Shown in pieces: positions 27,050-35,711 of a stretch of DNA of 64,000 nt. How positions within the stretch are numbered: position 1 is the stretch's first letter; every line of letters starts with the position of its first letter. The DNA lies in NCBI GenBank assembly GCA_025355875.1, contig JANXYV010000115.1, positions 1-64,000 of the forward strand. Direction: 5' to 3'. The notes under the pieces are model-generated. The model did no database searches and was not told where the DNA came from. It saw only the letters and a program-made list of their open reading frames with translations. This DNA is from Prolixibacteraceae bacterium (GTDB taxonomy: Bacteria; Bacteroidota; Bacteroidia; Bacteroidales; Prolixibacteraceae). A program made the position numbers and the translations under genes.

Positions 27050-28927
27050 ATGTTACCGTTTTACGATGTAATAATAGTAGGAGGAGGCCATGCGGGATGT
27101 GAGGCGGCTGTTGCTTCAGCAAATTTGGGTTCAAAAACATTGTTGATTACGATGGATATGACTAAATATGCTCAAATGTCCTGTAATCCTGCCATGGGAG
27201 GAATTGCGAAGGGTCAGATTGTTCGCGAAATTGATGCGTTAGGGGGTTTCTCTGGAATTGTTACTGATCAATCGAGTATTCAGTTTAGAATGCTGAATCA
27301 ATCCAAAGGACCGGCAATGTGGAGTCCGCGTGCTCAATGTGACCGGTTTCGTTTTACTGAAAATTGGCGCAATATTCTTGAAAGTACTAACAATCTTGAT
27401 CTATGGCAAGATGCGGTAGTTTCGCTGATTATCAATGAAAATGTTGTAAAGGGGGTAAGAACGAAAATTGGTGTTGACATTTATTCAGGTTCTGTGGTTC
27501 TAACGAATGGTACTTTCTTAAATGGATTGATGCATATTGGGCGGACTAAAATGGAAGGTGGTAGAATCGGCGAGAATGCCTCTTATGGTCTTTCAGATCA
27601 GCTTTCTGGTCTTGGTTTCAGGACGGGAAGGTTGAAAACCGGAACTCCGGTACGGATTGATGGAAGAAGTGTTGATTTTTCAAAACTTAAGGAACAGCAA
27701 GGTGATGAACATTTTCAAAAGTTTTCATTTCTTCCTGAAGTTAAAACTTCTCTAAAACAAAGAAGTTGTTGGATTACGTATACCAATGAGAGAGTTCATG
27801 CAATCTTGGAGGAAGGTTTTGCCGATTCTCCGATGTACAATGGAACAATTGTCGGAACTGGTCCCAGATATTGTCCAAGTATTGAATCAAAAATTGTAAC
27901 TTTTGCTGAACGAAGTTCTCATCAGCTATTTTTGGAGCCTGAAGGTGAGAATACCATTGAATACTATTTGAACGGTTTTTCTTCTTCTTTACCGTGCGAT
28001 GTTCAGTTGCGTGCATTGAAGGAAGTTCCCGGTTTAGAAAATGTCCGCATTTTTAGACCAGGATATGCTATTGAATATGACTATTTTGATCCAACTCAAT
28101 TAAGTCTGACTTTGGAAACAAAGTTGATCAAAAACCTCTTTTTTGCCGGGCAAATTAATGGAACTACTGGTTATGAGGAAGCTGCTGCTCAAGGTTTGGT
28201 TGCTGGAATTAATGCTCATCAAAATGTTCGCAAACTTGAACCTTTCATTTTGAAACGCGACGAAGCATATATCGGTGTATTGGTTGATGATCTAGTTTCA
28301 AAAGGTGTTGATGAGCCATACCGGATGTTTACATCGCGTGCAGAGTACCGTATCTTATTGCGCCAGGATAATGCAGATTTCAGATTAACACAGCGCTCTT
28401 TTCAGTTGGGTTTGGCTAATCAAATGAGGCTAGATCTGGTTGAGGAAAAATGGAAAGCAGTTGAATGCGTTGTTGAATTTGTTACAAATTTTTCAATTAA
28501 ACCGAAGTATATAGATTATATCCTTGAAAAGAAAGGTTCATCTGTTTTGAAGCAGGGAGTTAAATTGATTGATGTAATATCAAGACCACAAATTTCTATA
28601 TTTGATTTGATAGATGAGATTGATCCTTTTAAAGTATTTTTAAGGAGTATTCCTCAATATAGATTTTCAGAAATTTTGGAGTCTGCTGAAATAGCCATTA
28701 AATATTCAGGATATATCGATCGGGAAAAACTGGTTGCAGATAAGTTCAGACGGCTGGATAATATTTTGATCAAAGGAAAGTTTAAATATAAGTCAATACA
28801 TACAATAAGTACGGAAGCAAGACAGAAACTTGCAGATATTCAGCCGGAAACAATTGGACAAGCAAGTCGAATTCCTGGAGTCAATCCTTCTGATATCAAT
28901 GTTTTGCTTGTATTGTTGGGTCGTTGA
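27050..28927 (+). CDS. mnmG: tRNA modification enzyme MnmG
   Basis: A 625-residue FAD protein that, with MnmE, adds the carboxymethylaminomethyl group to U34 of certain tRNAs. The FAD motif [12 protein letters not shown], the signature [10 protein letters not shown] and the RIDGRS loop are present, as is [16 protein letters not shown]. The helical C-terminal MnmE-binding domain ends in [12 protein letters not shown]. Full length for the family (about 620-630). It follows ybeY closely and precedes apt, with the parS-like site between. Confidence 0.98.
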   Translation: MLPFYDVIIVGGGHAGCEAAVASANLGSKTLLITMDMTKYAQMSCNPAMGGIAKGQIVREIDALGGFSGIVTDQSSIQFRMLNQSKGPAMWSPRAQCDRFRFTENWRNILESTNNLDLWQDAVVSLIINENVVKGVRTKIGVDIYSGSVVLTNGTFLNGLMHIGRTKMEGGRIGENASYGLSDQLSGLGFRTGRLKTGTPVRIDGRSVDFSKLKEQQGDEHFQKFSFLPEVKTSLKQRSCWITYTNERVHAILEEGFADSPMYNGTIVGTGPRYCPSIESKIVTFAERSSHQLFLEPEGENTIEYYLNGFSSSLPCDVQLRALKEVPGLENVRIFRPGYAIEYDYFDPTQLSLTLETKLIKNLFFAGQINGTTGYEEAAAQGLVAGINAHQNVRKLEPFILKRDEAYIGVLVDDLVSKGVDEPYRMFTSRAEYRILLRQDNADFRLTQRSFQLGLANQMRLDLVEEKWKAVECVVEFVTNFSIKPKYIDYILEKKGSSVLKQGVKLIDVISRPQISIFDLIDEIDPFKVFLRSIPQYRFSEILESAEIAIKYSGYIDREKLVADKFRRLDNILIKGKFKYKSIHTISTEARQKLADIQPETIGQASRIPGVNPSDINVLLVLLGR

Positions 28928-28934
28928 TGTTCAT

Positions 28935-28950
28935 TGTTCCACGTGGAACA
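28935..28950. promoter_or_regulatory. parS-like centromere site
   Basis: TGTTCCACGTGGAACA is a perfect 16-bp palindrome in the 37-bp gap between mnmG and apt. It differs from the Bacillus consensus TGTTTCACGTGAAACA by one symmetric pair of substitutions and has the GTTCCACGTGGAAC core seen in pseudomonad sites. ParB would bind here to organise the origin region. A scan for CACGTG found no second copy in the window. Confidence 0.8.
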
Positions 28951-28964
28951 CATAAAAACTAGAA

Positions 28965-29483
28965 ATGGATCTTAAGAAATTTGTTCGCACTATCGAAAAC
29001 TATCCTATCGAAGGGATCAGTTTTAAGGATATTACCACTTTGTTGAAAGAGCCGACTGCCTACAAGGAAGTTGTGGATCAAATTTCATCGCATTATAGAG
29101 ATAGAGGAATCACAAAAGTGGTTTCACTTGAATCCAGGGGGTTTATTGTTGGTGGGGCAGTTGCCTATTGTATCAACGCAGGATTTGTACCTATCAGAAA
29201 AAAGGGCAAGTTGCCATCGGTAGTGTTGAATGAAACGTATGAGTTGGAATATGGTGTGGATTCAATAGAAATCCATGTTGATGCGTTGAACGAAAATGAT
29301 GTGGTGCTGATTCACGATGATTTGTTGGCAACAGGAGGCACGGCTTTGGCAGCACTTTACTTAGTAAGACAATTAAATGTGAAGAAGATATATTTTTCCT
29401 TTATTTGTGATTTAAAGTTTATCGATACTGAAAAGAAAAAGGAATTGGCCACCTACGAAACACATTCTGTGATTCAGTATTAG
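28965..29483 (+). CDS. apt: Adenine phosphoribosyltransferase
   Basis: A 172-residue purine salvage enzyme that joins adenine to PRPP to give AMP. The PRPP loop reads VVLIHDDLLATGGTALAAL, and GISFKDITTLL and ESRGFIVGGAVAY are family landmarks. It lies between mnmG and uvrC on the same strand, 23 bp before uvrC. Confidence 0.97.
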   Translation: MDLKKFVRTIENYPIEGISFKDITTLLKEPTAYKEVVDQISSHYRDRGITKVVSLESRGFIVGGAVAYCINAGFVPIRKKGKLPSVVLNETYELEYGVDSIEIHVDALNENDVVLIHDDLLATGGTALAALYLVRQLNVKKIYFSFICDLKFIDTEKKKELATYETHSVIQY

Positions 29484-29506
29484 AATTGAATTTTAATTAG
29501 TTTCTG

Positions 29507-31315
29507 ATGATTCTTAAAAATGCTGAGCATCTCCGGTCTATTGCCTCTATTCTTCCTGATCAACCTGGAATATATCAGTATTTTGATTCGACCGGCAAGA
29601 TTATTTATGTCGGGAAAGCAAAGAATCTGAAGAAACGGGTTTCTTCCTATTTTAATAAGACACAGCAAAATCGTAAAACAGAATTATTAGTCAGGAATAT
29701 TGCTGAAATCCGGCATATGGTTGTTGAAACCGAGCAGGATGCGTTATTGCTTGAAAACAATCTGATCAAAAAATACCAGCCTCGCTACAATATCAGGTTA
29801 AAGGACGATAAAACTTATCCTTGGCTCGTAATCCGGAATGAACCTTTTCCGCGGGTTTTTCAAACTCGAACCGTCGTTAGGGATGGCTCCACCTATTTTG
29901 GACCATATACCTCTATTCTGACCGTACGAATGTTGCTTGATCTTTTTCGTAAGCTTTTTAAGTTGCGGAATTGTAAGTTAAATTTGTCCGATGAGAATAT
30001 CCGTCAGAAAAAATTCAAGGTCTGTCTCGAATATCATATCGGAAACTGTTTGGCCCCTTGTGTAGGAAAAATTGAAAGTGATTCATATTTGAAAAATATT
30101 GATCAAATAAAGGAGATATTAAAGGGCAACATCGCCGGTGTGATCAAATACCTGAAGGATATAATGAGACAGTTTTCAATCGAAATGAAATTTGAGGAAG
30201 CTGCATTAATCAAAGAAAAGCTCGATCTTCTCGAAATGTTCCAATCCAGGTCAACCGTCGTGAGTAATTCGATCAGCGATGTTGACGTTTTCACAATTGA
30301 CCAGGATGAATCCTTTGCTTACATTAATTACCTGAAAATAATTCGGGGCGCAATCATGCAGACCTACACGATCGAAATCAGGAAGGTTCTGGATGAATCA
30401 TCTGCAGAATTGCTTGAATTTGCCATCGTCGACATTCGCCAAAAGATATTTAGTAATGCAAAGGAAATACTGGTACCTACCAAACTTGATATGGTGTTGG
30501 AAGGTATAAAATTTCGAATTCCTAAACAAGGAGATAAGAAGAAGCTACTTGAACTTTCGGAACGAAACGCAAAGTATTTCAGAATGGAAAAAATGAAGCA
30601 TCAAATGGTTTCAAATTCTGAACAGACAGAAATTCGGGTTTTGGAAACCGTGCAAAAAGATTTGCGGTTAAAAGTTAGGCCCGTCCATATTGAATGCTTC
30701 GATAATAGTAACCTTCAAGGAACAACTCCGGTTTCCTCCTGTGTGGTTTTTAGAAATGGCCGTTCGTCAAGAAAGGATTATCGTCACTTCAATGTAAAAA
30801 CAGTTGTTGGACCAGATGATTTTGCTTCGATGGAAGAAGTCGTTTATAGAAGGTATAGAAGATTAATTGAAGAAGAGAAATCATTGCCTCAACTAATTGT
30901 GATTGATGGAGGCAAGGGGCAACTCAGTGCAGCTTTAGACGCGCTGGATAAATTGAATCTTCGTGGCAAAATCTCAATCATCGGTATTGCTAAAAAATTG
31001 GAAGAAATCTATTTTCCAGATGATTCTGTGCCTCTTTACCTTGATAAAAATTCTGAAACCATAAAAGTCATTCAGCAATTGCGCGACGAGGCACATCGGT
31101 TTGGGATAACCTTTCATCGGAACAAAAGGTCAGGTGAATTTTTGAAATCTGAGCTTGAAAATATTTCGGGAATAGGAGGGAAGACCATAACGTTAGTTTT
31201 AAAGCGATTTAAGAGCGTTGAAAATTTGAAAAATCAAAGCTTTAGTATGGTCGCTAATGAAATAGGCGATTCTAAAGCAAGGTTAATCTTTGATTTTTAT
31301 AAACTAAGCAGTTGA
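29507..31315 (+). CDS. uvrC: Excinuclease ABC subunit C
   Basis: A 602-residue nucleotide excision repair nuclease making both incisions around a lesion with UvrB. The N-terminal GIY-YIG domain (PGIYQYFDSTGKIIYVGKAK), the UVR helix pair (~200-235, EEAALIKEKLDLLEMFQ), the RNase H-like domain (HIECFDNSNLQGT, VIDGGKGQLSAA) and the C-terminal helix-hairpin-helix (LENISGIGGKTITLVL) appear in order. Length is normal. Confidence 0.98.
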   Translation: MILKNAEHLRSIASILPDQPGIYQYFDSTGKIIYVGKAKNLKKRVSSYFNKTQQNRKTELLVRNIAEIRHMVVETEQDALLLENNLIKKYQPRYNIRLKDDKTYPWLVIRNEPFPRVFQTRTVVRDGSTYFGPYTSILTVRMLLDLFRKLFKLRNCKLNLSDENIRQKKFKVCLEYHIGNCLAPCVGKIESDSYLKNIDQIKEILKGNIAGVIKYLKDIMRQFSIEMKFEEAALIKEKLDLLEMFQSRSTVVSNSISDVDVFTIDQDESFAYINYLKIIRGAIMQTYTIEIRKVLDESSAELLEFAIVDIRQKIFSNAKEILVPTKLDMVLEGIKFRIPKQGDKKKLLELSERNAKYFRMEKMKHQMVSNSEQTEIRVLETVQKDLRLKVRPVHIECFDNSNLQGTTPVSSCVVFRNGRSSRKDYRHFNVKTVVGPDDFASMEEVVYRRYRRLIEEEKSLPQLIVIDGGKGQLSAALDALDKLNLRGKISIIGIAKKLEEIYFPDDSVPLYLDKNSETIKVIQQLRDEAHRFGITFHRNKRSGEFLKSELENISGIGGKTITLVLKRFKSVENLKNQSFSMVANEIGDSKARLIFDFYKLSS

Positions 31316-31378
31316 AATATAAGAGATTAATCGAACAAAACTGAACAAAAATTGGCTTGGTTTCTGGCTTAAACTAAA

Positions 31379-32323
31379 TCAATTCCGGTACTTTTCTTCC
31401 CCCTCGAGCAAGCTGAGGTACGAATCATATCTGCTTTGCGCAATAAGACCATCTTCAACCGATTTTTTTACGGCACACATAGGTTCATGCGTATGGGTGC
31501 AATTGTAAAACTGACATCGTTCCAAGGTTTTGAATATTTCGGGAAAATAATGGGAGATTTCTTCCTTATCCATTTCAAGGACTCCAAAACCTTTGATACC
31601 CGGAGTGTCAATAATATATCCTCCAAATTCCAGTGCGTACATTTCAGAATTGGTTGTTGTATGTTTTCCGGAAGAATGAGTCTCCGATATTATTCCGGTT
31701 TTTAAAAACATGTTCGGTTGAACCGAATTGATGATCGTAGATTTTCCAACTCCTGAATGACCTGAGAATACATTGGTTTTATTGGTCATCATATTTTTCA
31801 ATTCATCGATGCCAATATTTGTCTTTGCCGAAAGTTTCAGACAGTCGTACCCAATTTTCTCATAGATTTCAATCAATGAATTCATCAAGGCAGTTTGCTC
31901 TTCATTGTATATATCAGTTTTGTTGAAAATGAGATGGCAAGGAATCCGGTATGCTTCAGCCGAAACTAAAAAGCGGTCGATAAAAGTAGTGGTGGTTACC
32001 GGATATTTAATGGTGACTATCAGAAAAGCCTGATCAATATTGGCAGCAATAATATGCGATTCTTTGGAAAGATTTGGTGATTTGCGAATGATATAGTTGG
32101 ATCGGGGAATGATCCTGGAAATGAATCCGACTAATTGGCCATTTACCGAATTATCTTCTCTGGATTCGGTCAATTCAACATGATCGCCTACTGCGACAGG
32201 ATTTGTGCTGCGGATTCCCTTTAACCGTAAATTTCCTTTAATTCTGCTTTCAATGAGATTTCCTTCTTCCGTTTTTACCGTATACCAGCTCCCGGTTGAT
32301 TTAATGACAATACCTTTTTTCAA
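31379..32323 (-). CDS. rsgA: Ribosome small subunit-dependent GTPase RsgA
   Basis: A 314-residue circularly permuted GTPase that checks late 30S maturation. An N-terminal OB fold precedes the permuted motifs G4 (NKTD), G1 ([11 protein letters not shown]) and G3 (DTPGIKGFG). The C-terminal zinc site is [14 protein letters not shown]. It is divergent from exonuclease III across a 73-bp spacer. Confidence 0.97.
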   Translation of the reverse strand: MKKGIVIKSTGSWYTVKTEEGNLIESRIKGNLRLKGIRSTNPVAVGDHVELTESREDNSVNGQLVGFISRIIPRSNYIIRKSPNLSKESHIIAANIDQAFLIVTIKYPVTTTTFIDRFLVSAEAYRIPCHLIFNKTDIYNEEQTALMNSLIEIYEKIGYDCLKLSAKTNIGIDELKNMMTNKTNVFSGHSGVGKSTIINSVQPNMFLKTGIISETHSSGKHTTTNSEMYALEFGGYIIDTPGIKGFGVLEMDKEEISHYFPEIFKTLERCQFYNCTHTHEPMCAVKKSVEDGLIAQSRYDSYLSLLEGEEKYRN

Positions 32324-32396
32324 TGGATGTTTCAGATTTAATGATTTTCCGCTACTTTAGTAACCTGTTAAACATGAACCAAAAGTAACAAAAATT

Positions 32397-33164
32397 GTGA
32401 AAAGGATTTTAAGCTATAATGTAAACGGAATCAGGTCAGCGATCGGTAAAGGTCTGCTGGACTTTTTGAAAGAGGAAAATCCTGATATTGTTTGTTTTCA
32501 GGAAACAAAAGCTCAGCCGGGACAAATGCGTGAGGAAGAATTTGAAGCAGCCGGATATCATTGCAATTCATTTTCTGCCGTCAAAAAGGGTTACAGTGGT
32601 GTGGCTATTTTTACTAAGGTGAAACCGGACCAAGTCATATTTGGTATGCAAAATGAGAAATATGATATAGAAGGAAGGGTGATAAGGGTCGATTTTGGCG
32701 ATGTTTCAATTATCAACGCTTATTTTCCTTCAGGAACGACAGGAGATATCAGGCAAGCCGTTAAAATGGGTTTCCTTTCCGATTTTCACGAATACCTGAA
32801 TGACCTGCGCACCACCCGAGAAAAACTGATCATTTCCGGAGATTACAACATTTGCCGACTTTGGATTGACATTCATAATCCTGCGCAACAGCAAAATACC
32901 TCCGGATTTCTACCTGAAGAGAGGGAATGGTTTGCTAAATTTGTGGAGGATGGCTACGTTGATACGTTGAGGGAAATTCATCAGGAAAAGCACCAGTATT
33001 CGTGGTGGAGTTACCGCGCAAACTCACGGGAGAATAACAAGGGATGGCGGATTGATTACCATATTGTCACTGATAATTTGAAAGATAAAATTCTGGATGC
33101 CAGAATTTTATCTTATGCAGTTCATTCTGATCATTGTCCGGTTTTACTCGACATCGACATCTAA
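32397..33164 (+). CDS. xth: Exodeoxyribonuclease III
   Basis: A 255-residue AP endonuclease/3' exonuclease of base excision repair. Landmarks: LSYNVNGIRSA, VCFQETKAQ (metal Glu), ISGDYNIC (catalytic Asp and Asn) and the ending VHSDHCPV (catalytic His). GTG is the start codon, supported by the fixed family opening KRILSYNVNG. It is convergent with tdh, 4 bp apart, with no visible terminator. Confidence 0.96.
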   Translation: MKRILSYNVNGIRSAIGKGLLDFLKEENPDIVCFQETKAQPGQMREEEFEAAGYHCNSFSAVKKGYSGVAIFTKVKPDQVIFGMQNEKYDIEGRVIRVDFGDVSIINAYFPSGTTGDIRQAVKMGFLSDFHEYLNDLRTTREKLIISGDYNICRLWIDIHNPAQQQNTSGFLPEEREWFAKFVEDGYVDTLREIHQEKHQYSWWSYRANSRENNKGWRIDYHIVTDNLKDKILDARILSYAVHSDHCPVLLDIDI

Positions 33165-33168
33165 AAAT

Positions 33169-34197
33169 CTATTCCCAGTTTAGGATGATTTTTCCGCAAC
33201 TCCCTTCTTCCATGATCTGAAAGGCTTCCAGATAATTGTCAGCAGGGAACCGGTGGGTAATTACGGGTAGAATATTCAGACCGGTCGAAAGCATCATTTC
33301 CATCTGATACCATGTTTCGTACATTTCGCGTCCATATATTCCCTTGAGCGTAAGTCCTTTAAATATCAGTTTGCTCCAGTTCAGCTGAGTTGTTGAAGGA
33401 AGCAAACCAAGCAAGGAAACCTTCCCTCCGTTATACATATTTTCGACCATATCATTGAAAGCGGCTGCCGAACCACTGCATTCAAGGCCGATGTCGAAAC
33501 CACCCACCATTCCGAGCGATTTTAGGACATCTTTGATACTTTCCTTGCGTGGATCAATCACTTTGGTGGCGCCCATTTTTAGGGCCAGATTACGGCGGTA
33601 TTCACTCAAATCAGTGCCAACGATATTTCTGGCTCCTGAAAATTTGCAGACTGCAGTTGCCATTGCTCCAATTGGCCCACCGATTCCGGTAATCAGGACA
33701 TCTTCGCCAAGCAAAGGAAAGGAAAGAGCGGTGTGAGTTGCGTTTCCAAGCGGATCCATGACTGACATCAACTCATCTGAAATACGGTCATCGATTTTTA
33801 AAACATTCGATGCGGGAACGGAAATATATTCGGCAAAACCTCCGTCGCGATTAACTCCGATTCCAACGGTATGATCGCAGATATGCTGGCGGCCCCGGCG
33901 GCAATTCCGGCAAAATCCGCATGAAATATGGCCTTCAACTGTGACCCGTTCGCCCAGATGAACTCGCGATACTTCAGAACCTCTGTCAACCACGTAGCCC
34001 ATGTATTCATGACCGATAACCAATGGAGTTTTGATTGTATTTTGAGCCCATTCGTCCCATTTGTAGATATGAAGATCGGTGCCGCAAATGGCAGATTTTT
34101 TGATGTTGATCAATACATCGTTCGGTCCGACTACAGGCATTGGAACATCTGCCATCCAAATCCCTTTCTCCGGTTTGAGTTTTATAATTGCTTTCAT
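33169..34197 (-). CDS. tdh: L-threonine 3-dehydrogenase
   Basis: A 342-residue zinc alcohol dehydrogenase closely resembling E. coli Tdh, which oxidises threonine to 2-amino-3-ketobutyrate with NAD+. Catalytic zinc ligands are in KSAICGTDLHIY and IGHEYMG, structural zinc cysteines in CGFCRNCRRGRQHIC. The nucleotide loop reads TGIGGPIGA, one Gly longer than the usual GAGPIG. The start at 34197 overlaps the GH32 stop by 4 nt (ATGA), so it is translated with that gene. The partner kbl, usually adjacent, is absent here. Confidence 0.93.
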   Translation of the reverse strand: MKAIIKLKPEKGIWMADVPMPVVGPNDVLINIKKSAICGTDLHIYKWDEWAQNTIKTPLVIGHEYMGYVVDRGSEVSRVHLGERVTVEGHISCGFCRNCRRGRQHICDHTVGIGVNRDGGFAEYISVPASNVLKIDDRISDELMSVMDPLGNATHTALSFPLLGEDVLITGIGGPIGAMATAVCKFSGARNIVGTDLSEYRRNLALKMGATKVIDPRKESIKDVLKSLGMVGGFDIGLECSGSAAAFNDMVENMYNGGKVSLLGLLPSTTQLNWSKLIFKGLTLKGIYGREMYETWYQMEMMLSTGLNILPVITHRFPADNYLEAFQIMEEGSCGKIILNWE

Positions 34198-35663
34198 TTT
34201 TCTTTTTCTTTTGTCCAAATTGCTTTCATCGGGTAAACTTCCAGTTTTTCAACCATCAGCTCTCCTCCTATGTTAAACAAATACAAACCATCTCCGTTTT
34301 CATTCGGAACAAAACACGAACTCATGACCACTTTCCCGTCGTTTGCAAAGATCTCGACCGAGCTTCGGTCAAGCAGGATTTCAAGCTTAATTTTACCATC
34401 GACAGGCTCAACGATTGCCGAACTTCCTAAACAGCTGAGAACTTTAGTTTTAACATCATACATGAGTTCAGTTCCGTTATTCTTTTTATCCAGGCGCAGA
34501 ACAAAACCAAATTTATCGACTGTTTTCAACTTGAAATTGCCGATAATGTGCATGCAATCATTCTTTACGCCGTGAGTCGGATTTTTCTTGATTCCCGGTA
34601 TCAGATTTCGGTTCTCGTATACTTCGCCTTTTTCATGAAGAAGTGAAATTTCCTTTATCGGCTGGCGCACAAGCCGGATGCCTTCTGTGAATTTTTTAAG
34701 CGAAATTTCACAAGGGAAAGTCATTTGACCTTTGAAGGGCATTTTCGGATATTCGCCACCTTTCATCCAGGCAATCTGAATGGTCCTTCCGTCAGTTTCA
34801 GGAATATTGCTCCAGGTTTGGGCAGCGTAATAATTTGCTCCGTAATCGCTTAGCATTTTAACTGATTCAGCGGTAAACTTTTCGCCATTGAAAGTTCCGA
34901 TCAGGTAACTGCCATCACCGTTGAAGAGTACCCATTTCTTATCGTCCGACCGGTGGTTAACAGGTAGTTCAACCAAATCAGGACATTCGAAAAAACCAAC
35001 CAGATGGCTTTTAAATTGCCAGTCGATCAGGTTTTTTGAAGTGTAAAACGATATTCCTTTTTGTTTATCATCGTTATTTGGTTTTCGGTAGAGAACCATC
35101 ACAAACTGTTTGCTTGCTTCGTGCCAAATCACCTTTGGGTCGCGGGCATCATCAGTTTCATCAAAATGAATAATAGGATTCTTTTCGTATTTGATCCAGG
35201 TTCGTCCTTTATCGTTGCTGTAGGCCAGGCGTTGTCCGCATTTCTGGCTGGTATAGAAAAGCAGAATCGTTTTTTCTTTTCCTTTTTGCAGTCCGGTTAC
35301 ATTATTCTCATCGACCATCCCACTTCCTGAAAAAGCGGTACCGATTTCCTTGTCTTTCGAATCATTGTCAGGAAACAGGGCGATAGGCAGTTGTTCCCAG
35401 TGAACCAGGTCGGTGCTCACAGCATGCCCCCAGTGCATATAACCCCATTCGTTTCCAAAGGGATTATACTGATAAAAAAGGTGATATTCGCCCTTGTAAA
35501 AAACCAGGCCGTTCGGATCGTTCATCCAATTGATTTCAGGAGTGAAATGATATTGGGGCCGAAGCGATTCATTGTATGTTTTTACCGGCTTGGCTGAAAA
35601 GGCCGAAACCGGGCCAAGAAAGGAAGCAATAAAAAAAGTGAGGAGAAAAATAGTATTTTTCAT
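34194..35663 (-). CDS. GH32 fructan hydrolase, secreted
   Basis: A 489-residue exported enzyme of glycoside hydrolase family 32 (exo-levanase, inulinase or invertase type). The signal peptide is LLTFFIASFLGPVSAFS. The nucleophile motif WMNDPNGL, the RDPKV transition-state motif (DDARDPKVIWH) and the acid/base motif FECPDL are all intact. A C-terminal beta-sandwich ends in SSVEIFANDGKVVMSSC. It releases fructose from fructans or sucrose, probably in the periplasm. No SusC/D pair is adjacent. It is translationally coupled to tdh, an unusual partner. Confidence 0.94.
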   Translation of the reverse strand: MKNTIFLLTFFIASFLGPVSAFSAKPVKTYNESLRPQYHFTPEINWMNDPNGLVFYKGEYHLFYQYNPFGNEWGYMHWGHAVSTDLVHWEQLPIALFPDNDSKDKEIGTAFSGSGMVDENNVTGLQKGKEKTILLFYTSQKCGQRLAYSNDKGRTWIKYEKNPIIHFDETDDARDPKVIWHEASKQFVMVLYRKPNNDDKQKGISFYTSKNLIDWQFKSHLVGFFECPDLVELPVNHRSDDKKWVLFNGDGSYLIGTFNGEKFTAESVKMLSDYGANYYAAQTWSNIPETDGRTIQIAWMKGGEYPKMPFKGQMTFPCEISLKKFTEGIRLVRQPIKEISLLHEKGEVYENRNLIPGIKKNPTHGVKNDCMHIIGNFKLKTVDKFGFVLRLDKKNNGTELMYDVKTKVLSCLGSSAIVEPVDGKIKLEILLDRSSVEIFANDGKVVMSSCFVPNENGDGLYLFNIGGELMVEKLEVYPMKAIWTKEKEK

Positions 35664-35685
35664 ATCTAAATTGTTACTGTCTTTG

Positions 35686-35702
35686 TAGTTTTGACAAATA
35701 TA
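35686..35702. promoter_or_regulatory. Overlapping divergent -7 elements
   Basis: TAGTTTTG at 35686-35693 faces right toward the metalloprotease gene and TATATTTG at 35695-35702 (read on the minus strand) faces left toward GH32. Both fit TAnnTTTG; neither has a clear -33. The rightward one supports the ATG at 35712. Confidence 0.4.
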
Positions 35703-35711
35703 AATGAAATA

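Noticed and set aside
33169-34218. Track start for tdh at 34218
   Set aside because: The ATG at 34197 matches the family N-terminus and overlaps the GH32 stop as ATGA.
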